Assembly (NCBI RefSeq): GCF_000156395.1
Contig: NZ_GG703817.1
Coordinates: 319,409 to 383,408, forward strand
DNA length: 64,000 nt
Direction: 5' to 3'
DNA from: Providencia rustigianii DSM 4541
Lineage (GTDB): Bacteria; Pseudomonadota; Gammaproteobacteria; Enterobacterales; Enterobacteriaceae
The position numbers were made by a program, and so were the translations under genes. The notes beneath the pieces were generated by a model that was not told where the DNA came from, did not search any database, and saw only the letters and a list, made by a program, of their open reading frames with translations. Shown here in pieces: positions 40,027-48,127 of the stretch (positions are counted from its first letter, which is position 1; every line of letters begins with the position of its first letter).

Positions 40027-40941
40027 ATGAATATTGAATTACGCCATTTGCGCTATTTTATTGCGGTCGCAGAAGAACTACATTTTGGACGAGCAGCCGA
40101 ACGCTTGCACATATCTCAGCCTCCATTAAGTCAACAAATTCAGTTACTTGAAGAGAAAATCAATGCGAAGTTACTGGAACGAAATAATCGAAATGTTGCA
40201 CTAACCCCGGCTGGGGCTATGTTCTTAAAAGAAGCTTATCAAATCTTGGGACAAGTCGATGCCGCAGCGACCAAAGCCGCTCGAATGGAAAAGGGCGAAC
40301 TTGGTGAACTCTCTATTGGTTTTACATCGACGACACCCTTTATGCACAAGGTCACGATGAGCTTACGTCAATACCGTGAAGCTTATCCCGACGTATCAAT
40401 TCACATGCACCAGATGAACACTAAACAGCAAATTCCGCCACTAGTAACTGGGCGAATTGATATTGGCATCATGCGTAATACAATATTGCCGGAGCAACTT
40501 GATTATCAGTTACTGTTTAAAGAGCCTTTTATGGTGGCAGTTTATGAAGGTCACCCATTGTTAGCTTATGAAGATACTGGCGTTAGTATTCAGCAACTCG
40601 CAGCTTATCCTCTGGTCTTCTTTGAGCGAGAGGTGGGCACTGCATTATATGATGAAATAAATCATTTGCTGGCTTCTGAGGGCGTTGTACCCACGATTTC
40701 TCAAGAAGCTGGTGAGGCAATGACTATTTTAGGATTAGTTTCTGCTGGGATGGGAATATCAATTATCACTGAGTCTTTCACTCGAATGAAAATTGATGGT
40801 GTGAGGTACCTCAAGTTAGCGAACAGTCAGGCCACATCAGAAGTTTGGTTAGTTTACAATACAAGACGCACCCAGCCAGCTGCAGCGAAGAAACTAACCG
40901 AATTGTTATTACACAATATTGTCGGTCAATCGAATCAATAG
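40027..40941 (+). CDS. ynfL: LysR-family regulator YnfL
   Basis: LysR-type regulator of 304 residues, start ATG 40027 (MNIELRHLRYFIAVAEELHF), identical in start to E. coli YnfL; the frame extends 17 codons upstream without support. The N-terminal helix-turn-helix (about 18-40, GRAAERLHISQPPLSQQIQ) is followed by a two-lobed effector domain with the GEAMTILGLVSAGMGISI segment. The effector is unknown. Divergent orientation and a short gap of about 110 bp to ynfM suggest autorepression and control of ynfM. Confidence 0.92.
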   Translation: MNIELRHLRYFIAVAEELHFGRAAERLHISQPPLSQQIQLLEEKINAKLLERNNRNVALTPAGAMFLKEAYQILGQVDAAATKAARMEKGELGELSIGFTSTTPFMHKVTMSLRQYREAYPDVSIHMHQMNTKQQIPPLVTGRIDIGIMRNTILPEQLDYQLLFKEPFMVAVYEGHPLLAYEDTGVSIQQLAAYPLVFFEREVGTALYDEINHLLASEGVVPTISQEAGEAMTILGLVSAGMGISIITESFTRMKIDGVRYLKLANSQATSEVWLVYNTRRTQPAAAKKLTELLLHNIVGQSNQ

Positions 40942-41042
40942 ATTAACGAGATATATATCACATTTCGTATGTAAATGAAGTCATGAATTTCAGCGCATAG
41001 GGCATAATCACGGGTAGCGTTATAACGAATTCTGAGCTAAAA

Positions 41043-42254
41043 ATGACAAATCAAACGGGCCACATTGATCAAATTAAACAACTGAATACAGGAATTGTGT
41101 ACCGAGTTATTGCTCAGCATGGTCCAATTTCTCGTATTGCGTTGTCTAAGCAATCTCAACTCGCGCCCGCAAGTATTACTAAAATCACCCGTGAATTAAT
41201 GGATGCACACCTCATTCAAGAGCGTGAGTTTCCAGTCTTGGGTTTGAGAGGACGTCCGGCCATCGGTCTGGTGACCGAAAGTGAAGGCTGGCAATTTCTT
41301 GCAATCCGAATTGAAAACAATCAACTGACACTTTCACTCAAAGAAATTAGCTCGAAGACTCTTGCAGAAAATAGTTATTCTTTTGACGTGAAAGGAAATC
41401 AACAATTTTGCCTGCAATTATCTGCGCTAATGAGTCTGTTTTTTGAACAGAATAAGAATTGCTTGGAGCGAGTTACCGCAATTAGCATTCTACTCGATGG
41501 TATTCTAGATTCATCTTCAGGTGTCATTTATAGATTACCAAATTATGATTTAGATGCGTTGCCGATTAGCAATTATTTGACAGAACAAACTGGATTACCC
41601 GTTTACTTGAATCCCTCAGTAAACGCATTAGCGCTTATGGATAATTTAAGTTATTCAACCCAGCGAAGAAACAAAAACATTATTTATTTGCAGCTACATG
41701 ATGTAGTAAATATTGCCGTACTCAATCAGGAAAAATCTTTAGATTCCAGTACCCGACATCCTATTTTATTTGGTCATATTCCTGTAGAGATCTTACAGGG
41801 ACTTGATTGTTATTGTGGTGGGAAAGGGTGTTTAGAAACATTGGTATCCGTTTCATCCATATTAAAACAAGCGAGAATATTGCTTGCAGATTATCCGGCG
41901 TCGATATTAAACCAAAAAGAAATAAATATTGAAGCTATTTGTCAGGGAGCAAATATTGCAGATTCATTATGCTTAAAAATACTGGATTCTGTTGCTCAGC
42001 AATTAGCACACCCGTTAGCAATGATGATAAATATACTCGGCACTCAACTTATTCTTATCAATTCCCCATTAAATAGTTCAGATGAATATTGGTATACCCA
42101 ATTGCATCATTATATCAATTTATATGTAAATCCCTTGTATCGTTCAAAATTACTTATTGAAAAGTCAACATTTTCTATTAAAGAAAGTGAAACTGCGGTT
42201 ATTCATCACTCATTATATGATGGTTCGTTGTTACTAAAATTATTACAAGGTTAG
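41043..42254 (+). CDS. mlc: ROK-family repressor Mlc, with a diverged effector domain
   Basis: Repressor of PTS and sugar-use genes (ptsG, ptsHI, manXYZ in E. coli), inactivated by binding dephosphorylated PtsG. 403 residues against 406. The winged helix-turn-helix (about 10-75, GHIDQIKQLNTGIVYRVI and QLAPASITKITREL) is well conserved, as is the zinc site: His245, Cys256, Cys258 and Cys263 (CYCGGKGCLE). The ROK core is odd. The E. coli HNVGAGVI glycine motif is HDVVNIAV, the catalytic-type Asp of QHDISAW is absent (LNPSVNA), and VEIGH is ILFGH. The C terminus YDGSLLLKLLQG matches Mlc. DNA binding should persist; sensing may differ. Confidence 0.9.
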   Translation: MTNQTGHIDQIKQLNTGIVYRVIAQHGPISRIALSKQSQLAPASITKITRELMDAHLIQEREFPVLGLRGRPAIGLVTESEGWQFLAIRIENNQLTLSLKEISSKTLAENSYSFDVKGNQQFCLQLSALMSLFFEQNKNCLERVTAISILLDGILDSSSGVIYRLPNYDLDALPISNYLTEQTGLPVYLNPSVNALALMDNLSYSTQRRNKNIIYLQLHDVVNIAVLNQEKSLDSSTRHPILFGHIPVEILQGLDCYCGGKGCLETLVSVSSILKQARILLADYPASILNQKEINIEAICQGANIADSLCLKILDSVAQQLAHPLAMMINILGTQLILINSPLNSSDEYWYTQLHHYINLYVNPLYRSKLLIEKSTFSIKESETAVIHHSLYDGSLLLKLLQG

Positions 42255-42396
42255 TACAATTCGATAAAGTTCTTATTATCTTACACAAAATTGAGCTAAC
42301 GCAAACTTCTTATTTTCCCATTCCCATAAACTGAATTCATGTCATTTTTACAGCATTTTGCTGCCACACAGTCTGTCACTTCAGGATAGAAAAAAC

Positions 42397-43074
42397 ATGA
42401 TGAATCTATTTATTACCGGGACAGATACAGATGTCGGGAAGACGGTATCGACACTAGCAATATTACAAGCACTAAATAATCAAGGAATTAAGGCTGTAGG
42501 ATATAAACCTATTGCCGATCAATGCATCGATACGCCCGAAGGGAAGCGCAATAAAGATGCTTTATTCATTCATAGCGTATCGAAAGATCTGGTTTCTTAT
42601 GATGATGTGAACCCAGTTAGGCTTGATGATAACTATAGCCATGAAAATAAAATTGATTTCAATAAAATAAAATCAGGATTAGACCGTCTTCATGAGCAAT
42701 GTGATACGGTGGTTATTGAAGGTAATGGGGGATGGCGTTATCTGCTTGATGATAATACTTTCTATGCAGATTGGCTCAAAGGGCAATCTGTCGGTGTTAT
42801 TTTAGTGGTAGGAATTCAGCATGGCTGTGTTAACCATGCACTATTAACCGCTGAAGCAATAAGAAATGACGGGTTGCCGTTAATTGGCTGGGTCGCAAAC
42901 AGAATTAACCCTGGCTTAGCTCATTACGCTCAAATCATCAAACGTATGCAGCAGCACATCAAAGCACCATTGCTTGGTGAAATCCCATATTTATTACGTC
43001 CTGAAGAAAAAGAGTTAGGGCATTATTTAGATGGGGAAAAACTGCAAGAATTCGTTGGCGTTCCTGCTCTATAA
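42397..43074 (+). CDS. bioD2: Dethiobiotin synthase-like protein BioD2 (YnfK)
   Basis: ATP-dependent carboxylase family that closes the ureido ring of dethiobiotin in biotin synthesis. The start is ATG 42397 or 42400 (MNLFITGTDTDVG), with AGGA upstream; the 42358 start has no family support. About 225 residues. P-loop GTDTDVGKT near residue 8-16, EGNGGWRYL (the EGxGG motif), and LIGWVANRINPGLAHY, which is almost identical to E. coli YnfK. YnfK is a second BioD copy of unclear need. It follows mlc on the same strand, as in E. coli. Confidence 0.93.
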   Translation: MMNLFITGTDTDVGKTVSTLAILQALNNQGIKAVGYKPIADQCIDTPEGKRNKDALFIHSVSKDLVSYDDVNPVRLDDNYSHENKIDFNKIKSGLDRLHEQCDTVVIEGNGGWRYLLDDNTFYADWLKGQSVGVILVVGIQHGCVNHALLTAEAIRNDGLPLIGWVANRINPGLAHYAQIIKRMQQHIKAPLLGEIPYLLRPEEKELGHYLDGEKLQEFVGVPAL

Positions 43075-43095
43075 CTTATCTACGTAATCAAAATA

Positions 43096-43124
43096 AAAGG
43101 GCACTTGAATGAGTGCCCTTTTTT
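43096..43124. terminator. Bidirectional terminator between bioD2 and ynfD
   Basis: Perfect 10-bp stem AAAGGGCACT (43096-43105) with AGTGCCCTTT (43112-43121), 6-nt loop, T run to 43124. Confidence 0.9.
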
Positions 43125-43149
43125 GTGGAAAAAATTAATACGAGAAGAT

Positions 43150-43389
43150 TTACTGATGACGAGTATAAATGATTTTATAAGTATCATTCTGGCAGTGTCC
43201 AACAACTTGCCCTTTAGCAGGGTCAACTTCATCATTGGGAACCGCAACTAAACTAAAACCATCTTTGGGTACGCCATTATTTATGATTTTTTGCCTAATT
43301 TCCTCAATGACGCTTTCACATGAAGCGTGAGCAAAAGCAGGGGCTAAAAGCGCTAAAAATAAGGGTATTACAATTTTGGTTTTCATCAT
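43150..43389 (-). CDS. ynfD: DUF1161 family periplasmic protein (YnfD-type)
   Basis: 79 residues with a cleavable signal peptide (MKTKIVIPLFLALLAPAFAHA; the second Met may be the start). The mature part carries two cysteines, CESVIEEIRQKIINNGVP and VGHCQNDTYKIIYTR, that should form a disulfide, as in YnfD/DUF1161. This is shorter than E. coli YnfD, whose Pro/Ala/Gln tail is missing. Function unknown. It lies next to the YnfB-type gene on the same strand, with a 48-bp gap. Confidence 0.88.
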   Translation of the reverse strand: MMKTKIVIPLFLALLAPAFAHASCESVIEEIRQKIINNGVPKDGFSLVAVPNDEVDPAKGQVVGHCQNDTYKIIYTRHQ

Positions 43390-43437
43390 TTATCCTACTT
43401 TAATACGTTTATGCCACATCAAAACCATGACAACAAA

Positions 43438-43806
43438 TTACGGATTTGCGATTGGACGACCACTATTTACATCAAGACAACGTTGAGTATTGGGCTCCCA
43501 ATAGGCATTCAGATTTAAACTTTTCTCACATTTATCTTTTGCATCAAATGCGGCATCGATTTTATCGAATTCTTTCTCTGTACGACTATTCACTTTAGAA
43601 CGTAGCATTTTAGTTTCATCCCACTGTTCTTTTTCTTGGCGAGCCTGTTCCTTATTAAGAGGATCATTACCGCTACCGACAGAGACACAAGTGCTGCCAG
43701 CTGTACAAGAGGTATTAGCGGCTTGTGCGGCACTCATTCCCATTAGTGGAAGGCAAAAGCAAATCGCGGTAAGGCTCTTTTTAATAAACTGCATTGACGT
43801 GCTCAT
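43438..43806 (-). CDS. ynfB: DUF1283 family periplasmic protein YnfB
   Basis: 122 residues from ATG 43806, chosen over ATG 43827 because AAGGA sits 7 bp upstream. A signal peptide (about residues 1-29, ending AQA) is followed by a charged helical domain with the DUF1283 signature: [37 protein letters not shown] and [12 protein letters not shown]. Two cysteines in the last part probably pair. Function unknown. The ynfD-ynfB neighbourhood is conserved with E. coli. Confidence 0.9.
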   Translation of the reverse strand: MSTSMQFIKKSLTAICFCLPLMGMSAAQAANTSCTAGSTCVSVGSGNDPLNKEQARQEKEQWDETKMLRSKVNSRTEKEFDKIDAAFDAKDKCEKSLNLNAYWEPNTQRCLDVNSGRPIANP

Positions 43807-43896
43807 GTAAGTTCCTTCTGTGATCAAGCTAAGTGTATTAACGGAGTATAGCTAAAAATCAAGGGGTTCGTCTTTATAGAATAGTACGAAAAATTA

Positions 43897-44643
43897 TCAT
43901 TGTTTATGAACGGTTAATCCTGCGAATGTTTGACATACAGGCATCAACTCTAATGTATTCACATTCATGTGTGCTGGGAGTGTTGCAACCCAAAAAACGG
44001 TTTCAGCAATATCGTCTGGTGTTAACGCCTCAGCACCTTTATACGTATTGGTAACTTTATCATCATCCCCTTTAAAGCGCACATTGGAAAACTCGGTACC
44101 CCCAACTAAGCCCGGTTCGATATCGGTAACTCGAATTTTTTTACCGTATAAGTCTGCACGTAATCCTAAAGAAAACTGTTTTACAAATGCCTTAGTCGCG
44201 CCATAGACATTACCGCCTTTATATGGCCAAGAGGCTGCAGTTGATCCGATATTAATAATATGCCCGTGGTTTTTCTCGACCATATCCTGTAATACTTCGT
44301 AAGTCATGTTCACCAACCCTTTTGTATTCGTGTTGATCATCACTTCCCAGTCATCCGGGTTGGCATCAAAAGCAGGTTCTAACCCTAAAGCCAATCCCGC
44401 ATTATTGACTAATATATCAATATTTTTAAGGTGAGAAGGTAGGCTAGAAATTGCGTGCTGAATAGCTTTTCTATCTTGAATATCAAGGGTTAACGGATAA
44501 AATTTATCACCTAATTCTTGATGCAAAGCATTTAATCTTTCTGTTCTGCGCCCTGTACCAATTACCGTGAAATTATGCTGAATAAATTTACGTGCAATTG
44601 CCTCACCAAAGCCTGATGTTGCACCGGTTACTAAAATAATCAT
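43897..44643 (-). CDS. ydfG: NADP-dependent 3-hydroxy acid dehydrogenase YdfG
   Basis: Short-chain dehydrogenase of 248 residues, the E. coli YdfG length. YdfG oxidises L-allo-threonine and serine and reduces malonic semialdehyde in pyrimidine breakdown. Rossmann motif TGATSGFG at 6-13, NNAG near residue 81, and catalytic YGATK with the preceding IGSTAASWPYKGG serine. EPGLVGGTEFSNVRFKGD is a YdfG hallmark. A GAGGT ribosome site precedes the ATG. Single gene; 165 bp separate it from the SseJ-like gene. Confidence 0.95.
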   Translation of the reverse strand: MIILVTGATSGFGEAIARKFIQHNFTVIGTGRRTERLNALHQELGDKFYPLTLDIQDRKAIQHAISSLPSHLKNIDILVNNAGLALGLEPAFDANPDDWEVMINTNTKGLVNMTYEVLQDMVEKNHGHIINIGSTAASWPYKGGNVYGATKAFVKQFSLGLRADLYGKKIRVTDIEPGLVGGTEFSNVRFKGDDDKVTNTYKGAEALTPDDIAETVFWVATLPAHMNVNTLELMPVCQTFAGLTVHKQ

Positions 44644-44808
44644 AGGGACCTCATGTTGTTATCATTGTTTATTTATTGATTCATTCTAACTCTTTCTTCA
44701 GGAGTCTTCCAAGTCCCTTTAACTGGTTAGAATATCATCATTTTTTTAAAGAAGTAGGGAGGATATATATATAGGATCTTCTGCAATATTTAAAATAAGG
44801 TAAATGAT

Positions 44809-45759
44809 ATGAAGTTATATATAGATAGCATAAATAGCAGCCACTGCAATGATAATAGATATCTGTTATTAAAAAAATGCATAGAAAAAAATAGAGTGAG
44901 TAATATAAAAATAGATAATATAACTTCAATAAAAAATACAAATGAGAAATTAAATAACTTTGATAAACTGATTGTTCTAGGTGATAGCCTTTCAGATTCA
45001 GGAAATATTTTTAAAAGATTCAAAAGGATTTTCCCCTCAGCAATTCAATATTATAAAGGCCGATTCACCAATGGATTCACTTGGGTTGACCACTTAAGCA
45101 AACCCAATTTACTCTTTAATAAATGTGTGAATTTATCTTATGGTGGTGCTGTCGCAGGGAACTATAAGCTTAAAGAGGGATTTGCCTGCCATTTTTTGTC
45201 AAGTATTAAAAAACAGTTAAAAAAGGTAAAAACAACGAAAAACGATTTAGCGATAATGATGGCAGGTGCAAATGATTATATGACATACAAGAAAGATGAT
45301 GTGGATAGGGTGATAAAAGCACAAAAATCCAATATGACTAAATTAATAAAAAAAGGCACTAAAAATATTATTATTGCTGGAATACCTGATATCTCACATA
45401 CGCCATCAGCTAAAAGCAAAACTAACGAACAACGAGCGAGGTTAACCTCCTTAAGTATGGAGCATAATGAAAAAGTTCGTAGCTTAGTTAATGAGATGAG
45501 TTCTAAAAATAAAGATATTAAAATTCACTTTTTCGATACCAACAAAATCTTTGAATCAGTTATTGAAAAAGCCAAAGAATTACCCGGATATGTAATCGAT
45601 AAGAGCTATTACAGCGGAAGTTATGTCGAATTAAATAAAATAGATGAAATGGTCTCTGATCATAAGCATATATTTAATGATAGAGTTCACCCATCAGAAG
45701 AGGTCCATGCCATTCTTGCTTATGAGTTTGAAAATTTCATAAAGGAAAAGTTTTTATAA
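44809..45759 (+). CDS. SseJ-like SGNH/GDSL lipase-acyltransferase, putative type III effector
   Basis: 316-residue SGNH hydrolase. Block I GDSLSDSGN gives the nucleophile Ser60, block II Gly112/113 in SYGGAVAGN, block III GANDYMT with Asn155, and block V DRVHP with Asp291 and His294, so the catalytic set is complete. KGRFTNGFTW, NDLAIMMAGANDYMT, IIIAGIPDISHTP and FNDRVHPSEEVHA follow the catalytic domain of Salmonella SseJ closely. SseJ is a translocated glycerophospholipid:cholesterol acyltransferase. As in SseJ, there is no Sec signal peptide; the first 50 residues are polar and Asn/Lys/Ser-rich. Codon use is strongly A+T-rich against its neighbours, suggesting transfer. No secretion genes are nearby. 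Confidence 0.82.
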   Translation: MKLYIDSINSSHCNDNRYLLLKKCIEKNRVSNIKIDNITSIKNTNEKLNNFDKLIVLGDSLSDSGNIFKRFKRIFPSAIQYYKGRFTNGFTWVDHLSKPNLLFNKCVNLSYGGAVAGNYKLKEGFACHFLSSIKKQLKKVKTTKNDLAIMMAGANDYMTYKKDDVDRVIKAQKSNMTKLIKKGTKNIIIAGIPDISHTPSAKSKTNEQRARLTSLSMEHNEKVRSLVNEMSSKNKDIKIHFFDTNKIFESVIEKAKELPGYVIDKSYYSGSYVELNKIDEMVSDHKHIFNDRVHPSEEVHAILAYEFENFIKEKFL

Positions 45760-46131
45760 TTTGTAATAGCATAGCCATGGATGGCTTGAAAGTTAAAAAG
45801 CAAGGTACTAAAAGCACCTTAGATAAAAGTATAAAAAATACCCAGAAAAGCGATAAACAAACCAACACGATTAACCAGCCAGAACGCTGGATTTCTTCAT
45901 TTTATACTTTAGTTCGCATAATGCATATTATGTTAAATAGCATTCATGGTTATATCAGTCTTTGTTAGTTATGCGGTTTAACGTCATTCCCTACTATTTA
46001 GCCGTTATTCTTGTATAGATGAAATGCTCTCGCAAAATCTAGAGGCTGTGAGTATTGATTGCCACTAACCTTCATTTCTTGTAATCTTCGCAGGCTTTAA
46101 AAACATAAGATAATGACACAGGATAATAATA
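45760..46131. other. 372-bp intergenic region carrying dif
   Basis: No convincing gene. A 63-codon frame from 45777 has no ribosome site and runs through dif, so it is rejected. A small hairpin CCAGC (45875-45879) / GCTGG (45886-45890) followed by ATTTCTTCATTTT may terminate the SseJ-like gene just upstream of dif. The right part holds the promoter of the next gene. Confidence 0.6.
45911..45938. other. dif site, chromosome dimer resolution
   Basis: 28-bp XerCD target: XerC arm AGTTCGCATAA (E. coli GGTGCGCATAA, two changes), 6-bp centre TGCATA (E. coli TGTATA), XerD arm TTATGTTAAAT (identical). The inner halves of the arms are inverted repeats. It lies between genes and to the right of two Ter sites that face it correctly. 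Confidence 0.93.
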
Positions 46132-46422
46132 ATGAGCGAGCATACTTCCAAAGACCCATTGCATGGAATCACACTTGAAATGCAAGTGACTGCATTGGTC
46201 AATCGATATGGCTGGCCAAAATTAGGTCGTATCATCAAAATCAATTGCTTCACCAAAGATCCAAGTATCAAATCGAGCTTAAAGTTTCTTCGCAGAACAC
46301 CATGGGCACGAGCTGAAGTTGAAGCTCTCTATCTTGATATGTTAGAAGAGAGTTCAATTGATGAAACTGATTTATCCCCTACTTCACCATGGGGAAATCA
46401 CCACAATAAAAACGAAAGCTAA
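46132..46422 (+). CDS. VF530 family DNA-binding protein (DUF2132)
   Basis: 96 residues. The segment DPLHGITLEMQVTALVNRYGWPKLGRIIKINCFTKDP (38 aa in total) then SIKSSLKFLRRTPWARAEVE is the signature of the VF530/DUF2132 family, whose Vibrio fischeri member has a solved helical, DNA-binding-like fold. The cellular role is unknown. The C-terminal 20 residues are acidic then polar and probably disordered. It is the first gene to the right of dif. A plausible start context is the ATG after GGATAATAATA. Confidence 0.85.
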   Translation: MSEHTSKDPLHGITLEMQVTALVNRYGWPKLGRIIKINCFTKDPSIKSSLKFLRRTPWARAEVEALYLDMLEESSIDETDLSPTSPWGNHHNKNES

Positions 46423-46461
46423 CGGTGCGTGATTTCAAGATAGAGATATTGTTGGCGATGA

Positions 46462-46944
46462 CTATTTAACCCATTCGACTAACTCATCAATCTGTGAGTG
46501 AGAAAACACAGAAATCCCTGATTGGGATAATAATGTTGTTGCGACCCCCATACCTGGAACTGTCTTGCCATTAAATGTTCCATCATAAATAAGATTTACT
46601 CCACAAGTGGGACTTCCATCGGTTAAAAGTGCAGCAACGCAACCTTCCTCTTCAGCCCGTTGCAAAGCAAGCCATGCTGCCAACTGATAATGTGAAGTCA
46701 CATCAGTTCCCGTACTTTCAAGCATCTTAGCGTTACCTTGCATCACCTCATAACCAGTCGCTGAAATAATTTCTACAGGTAAGCGTGGAGTTGGTAACCC
46801 AGCGGCCAACTCAGGACAAAATATCACTAAACGCTGCTCTTCCTGCCAACGTAATAAAACTGTTTGTAAATGCGCTTTTGCTGTTCCGTTGTAGCGAACG
46901 TTATGTCCCATTAGGCAAGCACTAACGAGAATCTTTTTCTTCAT
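46462..46944 (-). CDS. DUF523 family protein, TudS-like
   Basis: 160 residues. Three conserved cysteines, Cys10 (VSACLMG), Cys43 (FCPE) and Cys114 (SPTCGV), match the DUF523 pattern; the family includes TudS, a [4Fe-4S] thiouracil desulfidase. VRYNG (residues 16-20) and PEIISATGYEV-type segments are also family features. Desulfuration of thiolated bases is plausible but inferred. It is shorter than DUF523-DUF1722 fusions. The start is one base past the stop of the upstream ATPase gene on the same strand, so they form a pair. Confidence 0.85.
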   Translation of the reverse strand: MKKKILVSACLMGHNVRYNGTAKAHLQTVLLRWQEEQRLVIFCPELAAGLPTPRLPVEIISATGYEVMQGNAKMLESTGTDVTSHYQLAAWLALQRAEEEGCVAALLTDGSPTCGVNLIYDGTFNGKTVPGMGVATTLLSQSGISVFSHSQIDELVEWVK

Positions 46945-46945
46945 T

Positions 46946-47491
46946 CTATTGGCTCATGTTCGAAAGAATAAAATTAACTCGCTCATCAACAGACAAACAA
47001 GGTATCTCAATCAATTTATAATTGTATTGCTCATATATAGAAACCATCGCATGGTAAGTCATCACTGAATCTTCAAAGGTCTGTTTTCTTTCCACATCCT
47101 GAACATAGATTTCTTTCCATGGCGGTGCTATAAATACTGTTTTTTGATATTCAAATATGCGAATTGCTCGGTCTAAATGCTTGGGTACTGCTATTTCACA
47201 TAATTGTAAATAGCCTGCAATATCAGGCAATCCACGATCAAAAAAGCTTAACCCATTATTATTGTTCGCTAAATGCCATGAGCGAATTTCCCAGCATAGC
47301 ATCATTTCAGCAAACGCTTGTTTATCTAGCCATGGCAGTGCACTGCCTCCAATACGTACCTGATCCTGAATAATTGCCCTACCAGACTCAGGTAAACAGT
47401 CATATTTTTGGGCAATCAATCCCTCAATGATTGCACTTTTGCCAGCCCCTGGACCGCCTGTAATAATGACTCGTTGTTGGATATCTGACAC
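46946..47491 (-). CDS. AAA_28-type P-loop ATPase/kinase
   Basis: 181-residue P-loop protein. Walker A GGPGAGKSA at residues 12-20, an FFDRGLPD motif (about 83-90) in the Walker-B/lid position typical of the AAA_28 NTPase family, and a later KQTFEDS segment. The family resembles nucleotide or nucleoside kinases (thymidylate-kinase-like fold), but the substrate is unknown. Its stop nearly touches the DUF523 start, so the two products may act on the same substrate class. The 190 bp upstream hold promoters for this gene and the GNAT gene. Confidence 0.85.
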   Translation of the reverse strand: MSDIQQRVIITGGPGAGKSAIIEGLIAQKYDCLPESGRAIIQDQVRIGGSALPWLDKQAFAEMMLCWEIRSWHLANNNNGLSFFDRGLPDIAGYLQLCEIAVPKHLDRAIRIFEYQKTVFIAPPWKEIYVQDVERKQTFEDSVMTYHAMVSIYEQYNYKLIEIPCLSVDERVNFILSNMSQ

Positions 47492-47683
47492 TTAATTTCC
47501 TCAATATTTTGTTATCTTGGTTGCTGTAATAAATGACCTTTTCCACGCCCTTTCTCAATAAAGTTTACTGACAGATTAGTTAAGCATTGAAACTTTAAAT
47601 AAGTCATCAATCAAACATTTATTTCAAGATACTTACCCAATAAAATGTTATTACTGTATTCAGTCATTTTTAAAATGTAACTA

Positions 47684-48127
47684 ATGGAGAATAAAAAGAA
47701 ATTTATGTTGATTCGTCTTGCAGCTACAAATGATATTGCACCATTAATCCATATTGATAGCTATGCCAAATTTGATAATACTCGTGAACAACAAATTGAA
47801 AGTTGGGTTAAAAATGGGAGTTGCTATATTGCTGAAAAAAAGGGTGAGGTGTTAGGATATGGCGTATTACATTATCATTTCTTTGGTTGTGGTTTTATCG
47901 AGATGATCATGGTTGATGAACAGTTTCCTCACCAAGGTATTGGCTTAGCATTATTGGATGCCCTCAAGGTAAACTGCCATCATTCTAAGTTGTTTACCTC
48001 TACCAATCAATCCAATCTGTTGATGCAAAAATTGCTCTTGAGGTCAGGTTTTATCCTGAGTGGGCAAATTGATAATCTTGATAAGAATGACCCTGAACTC
48101 ATTTTTTATACTGGTAAAACTTTATGA
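47684..48127 (+). CDS. GNAT family N-acetyltransferase
   Basis: 147 residues with the GNAT fold: AIEKKGEVLGYGVLHYHF-like strands and the acetyl-CoA loop VDEQFPHQGIGLALLDAL (about residues 77-94). The substrate cannot be told. ATG 47684 has a poor ribosome site and ATG 47705 (MLIRLAATND) is an alternative that fits the usual GNAT start. The stop overlaps the MerR start by 4 bp (ATGA), so acetyltransferase and regulator are co-translated, which suggests a small resistance or detoxification module together with the downstream MFS gene. Confidence 0.87.
   Translation: MENKKKFMLIRLAATNDIAPLIHIDSYAKFDNTREQQIESWVKNGSCYIAEKKGEVLGYGVLHYHFFGCGFIEMIMVDEQFPHQGIGLALLDALKVNCHHSKLFTSTNQSNLLMQKLLLRSGFILSGQIDNLDKNDPELIFYTGKTL

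Noticed and set aside
44640-44808. Second dif-like site that would make the SseJ-like gene an IMEX element
   Set aside because: No XerC/XerD-arm-like sequence found in the ydfG upstream region.
45777-45968. 63-codon frame after the SseJ-like gene
   Set aside because: No ribosome site, low-complexity start, and dif lies inside it. Treated as non-coding.
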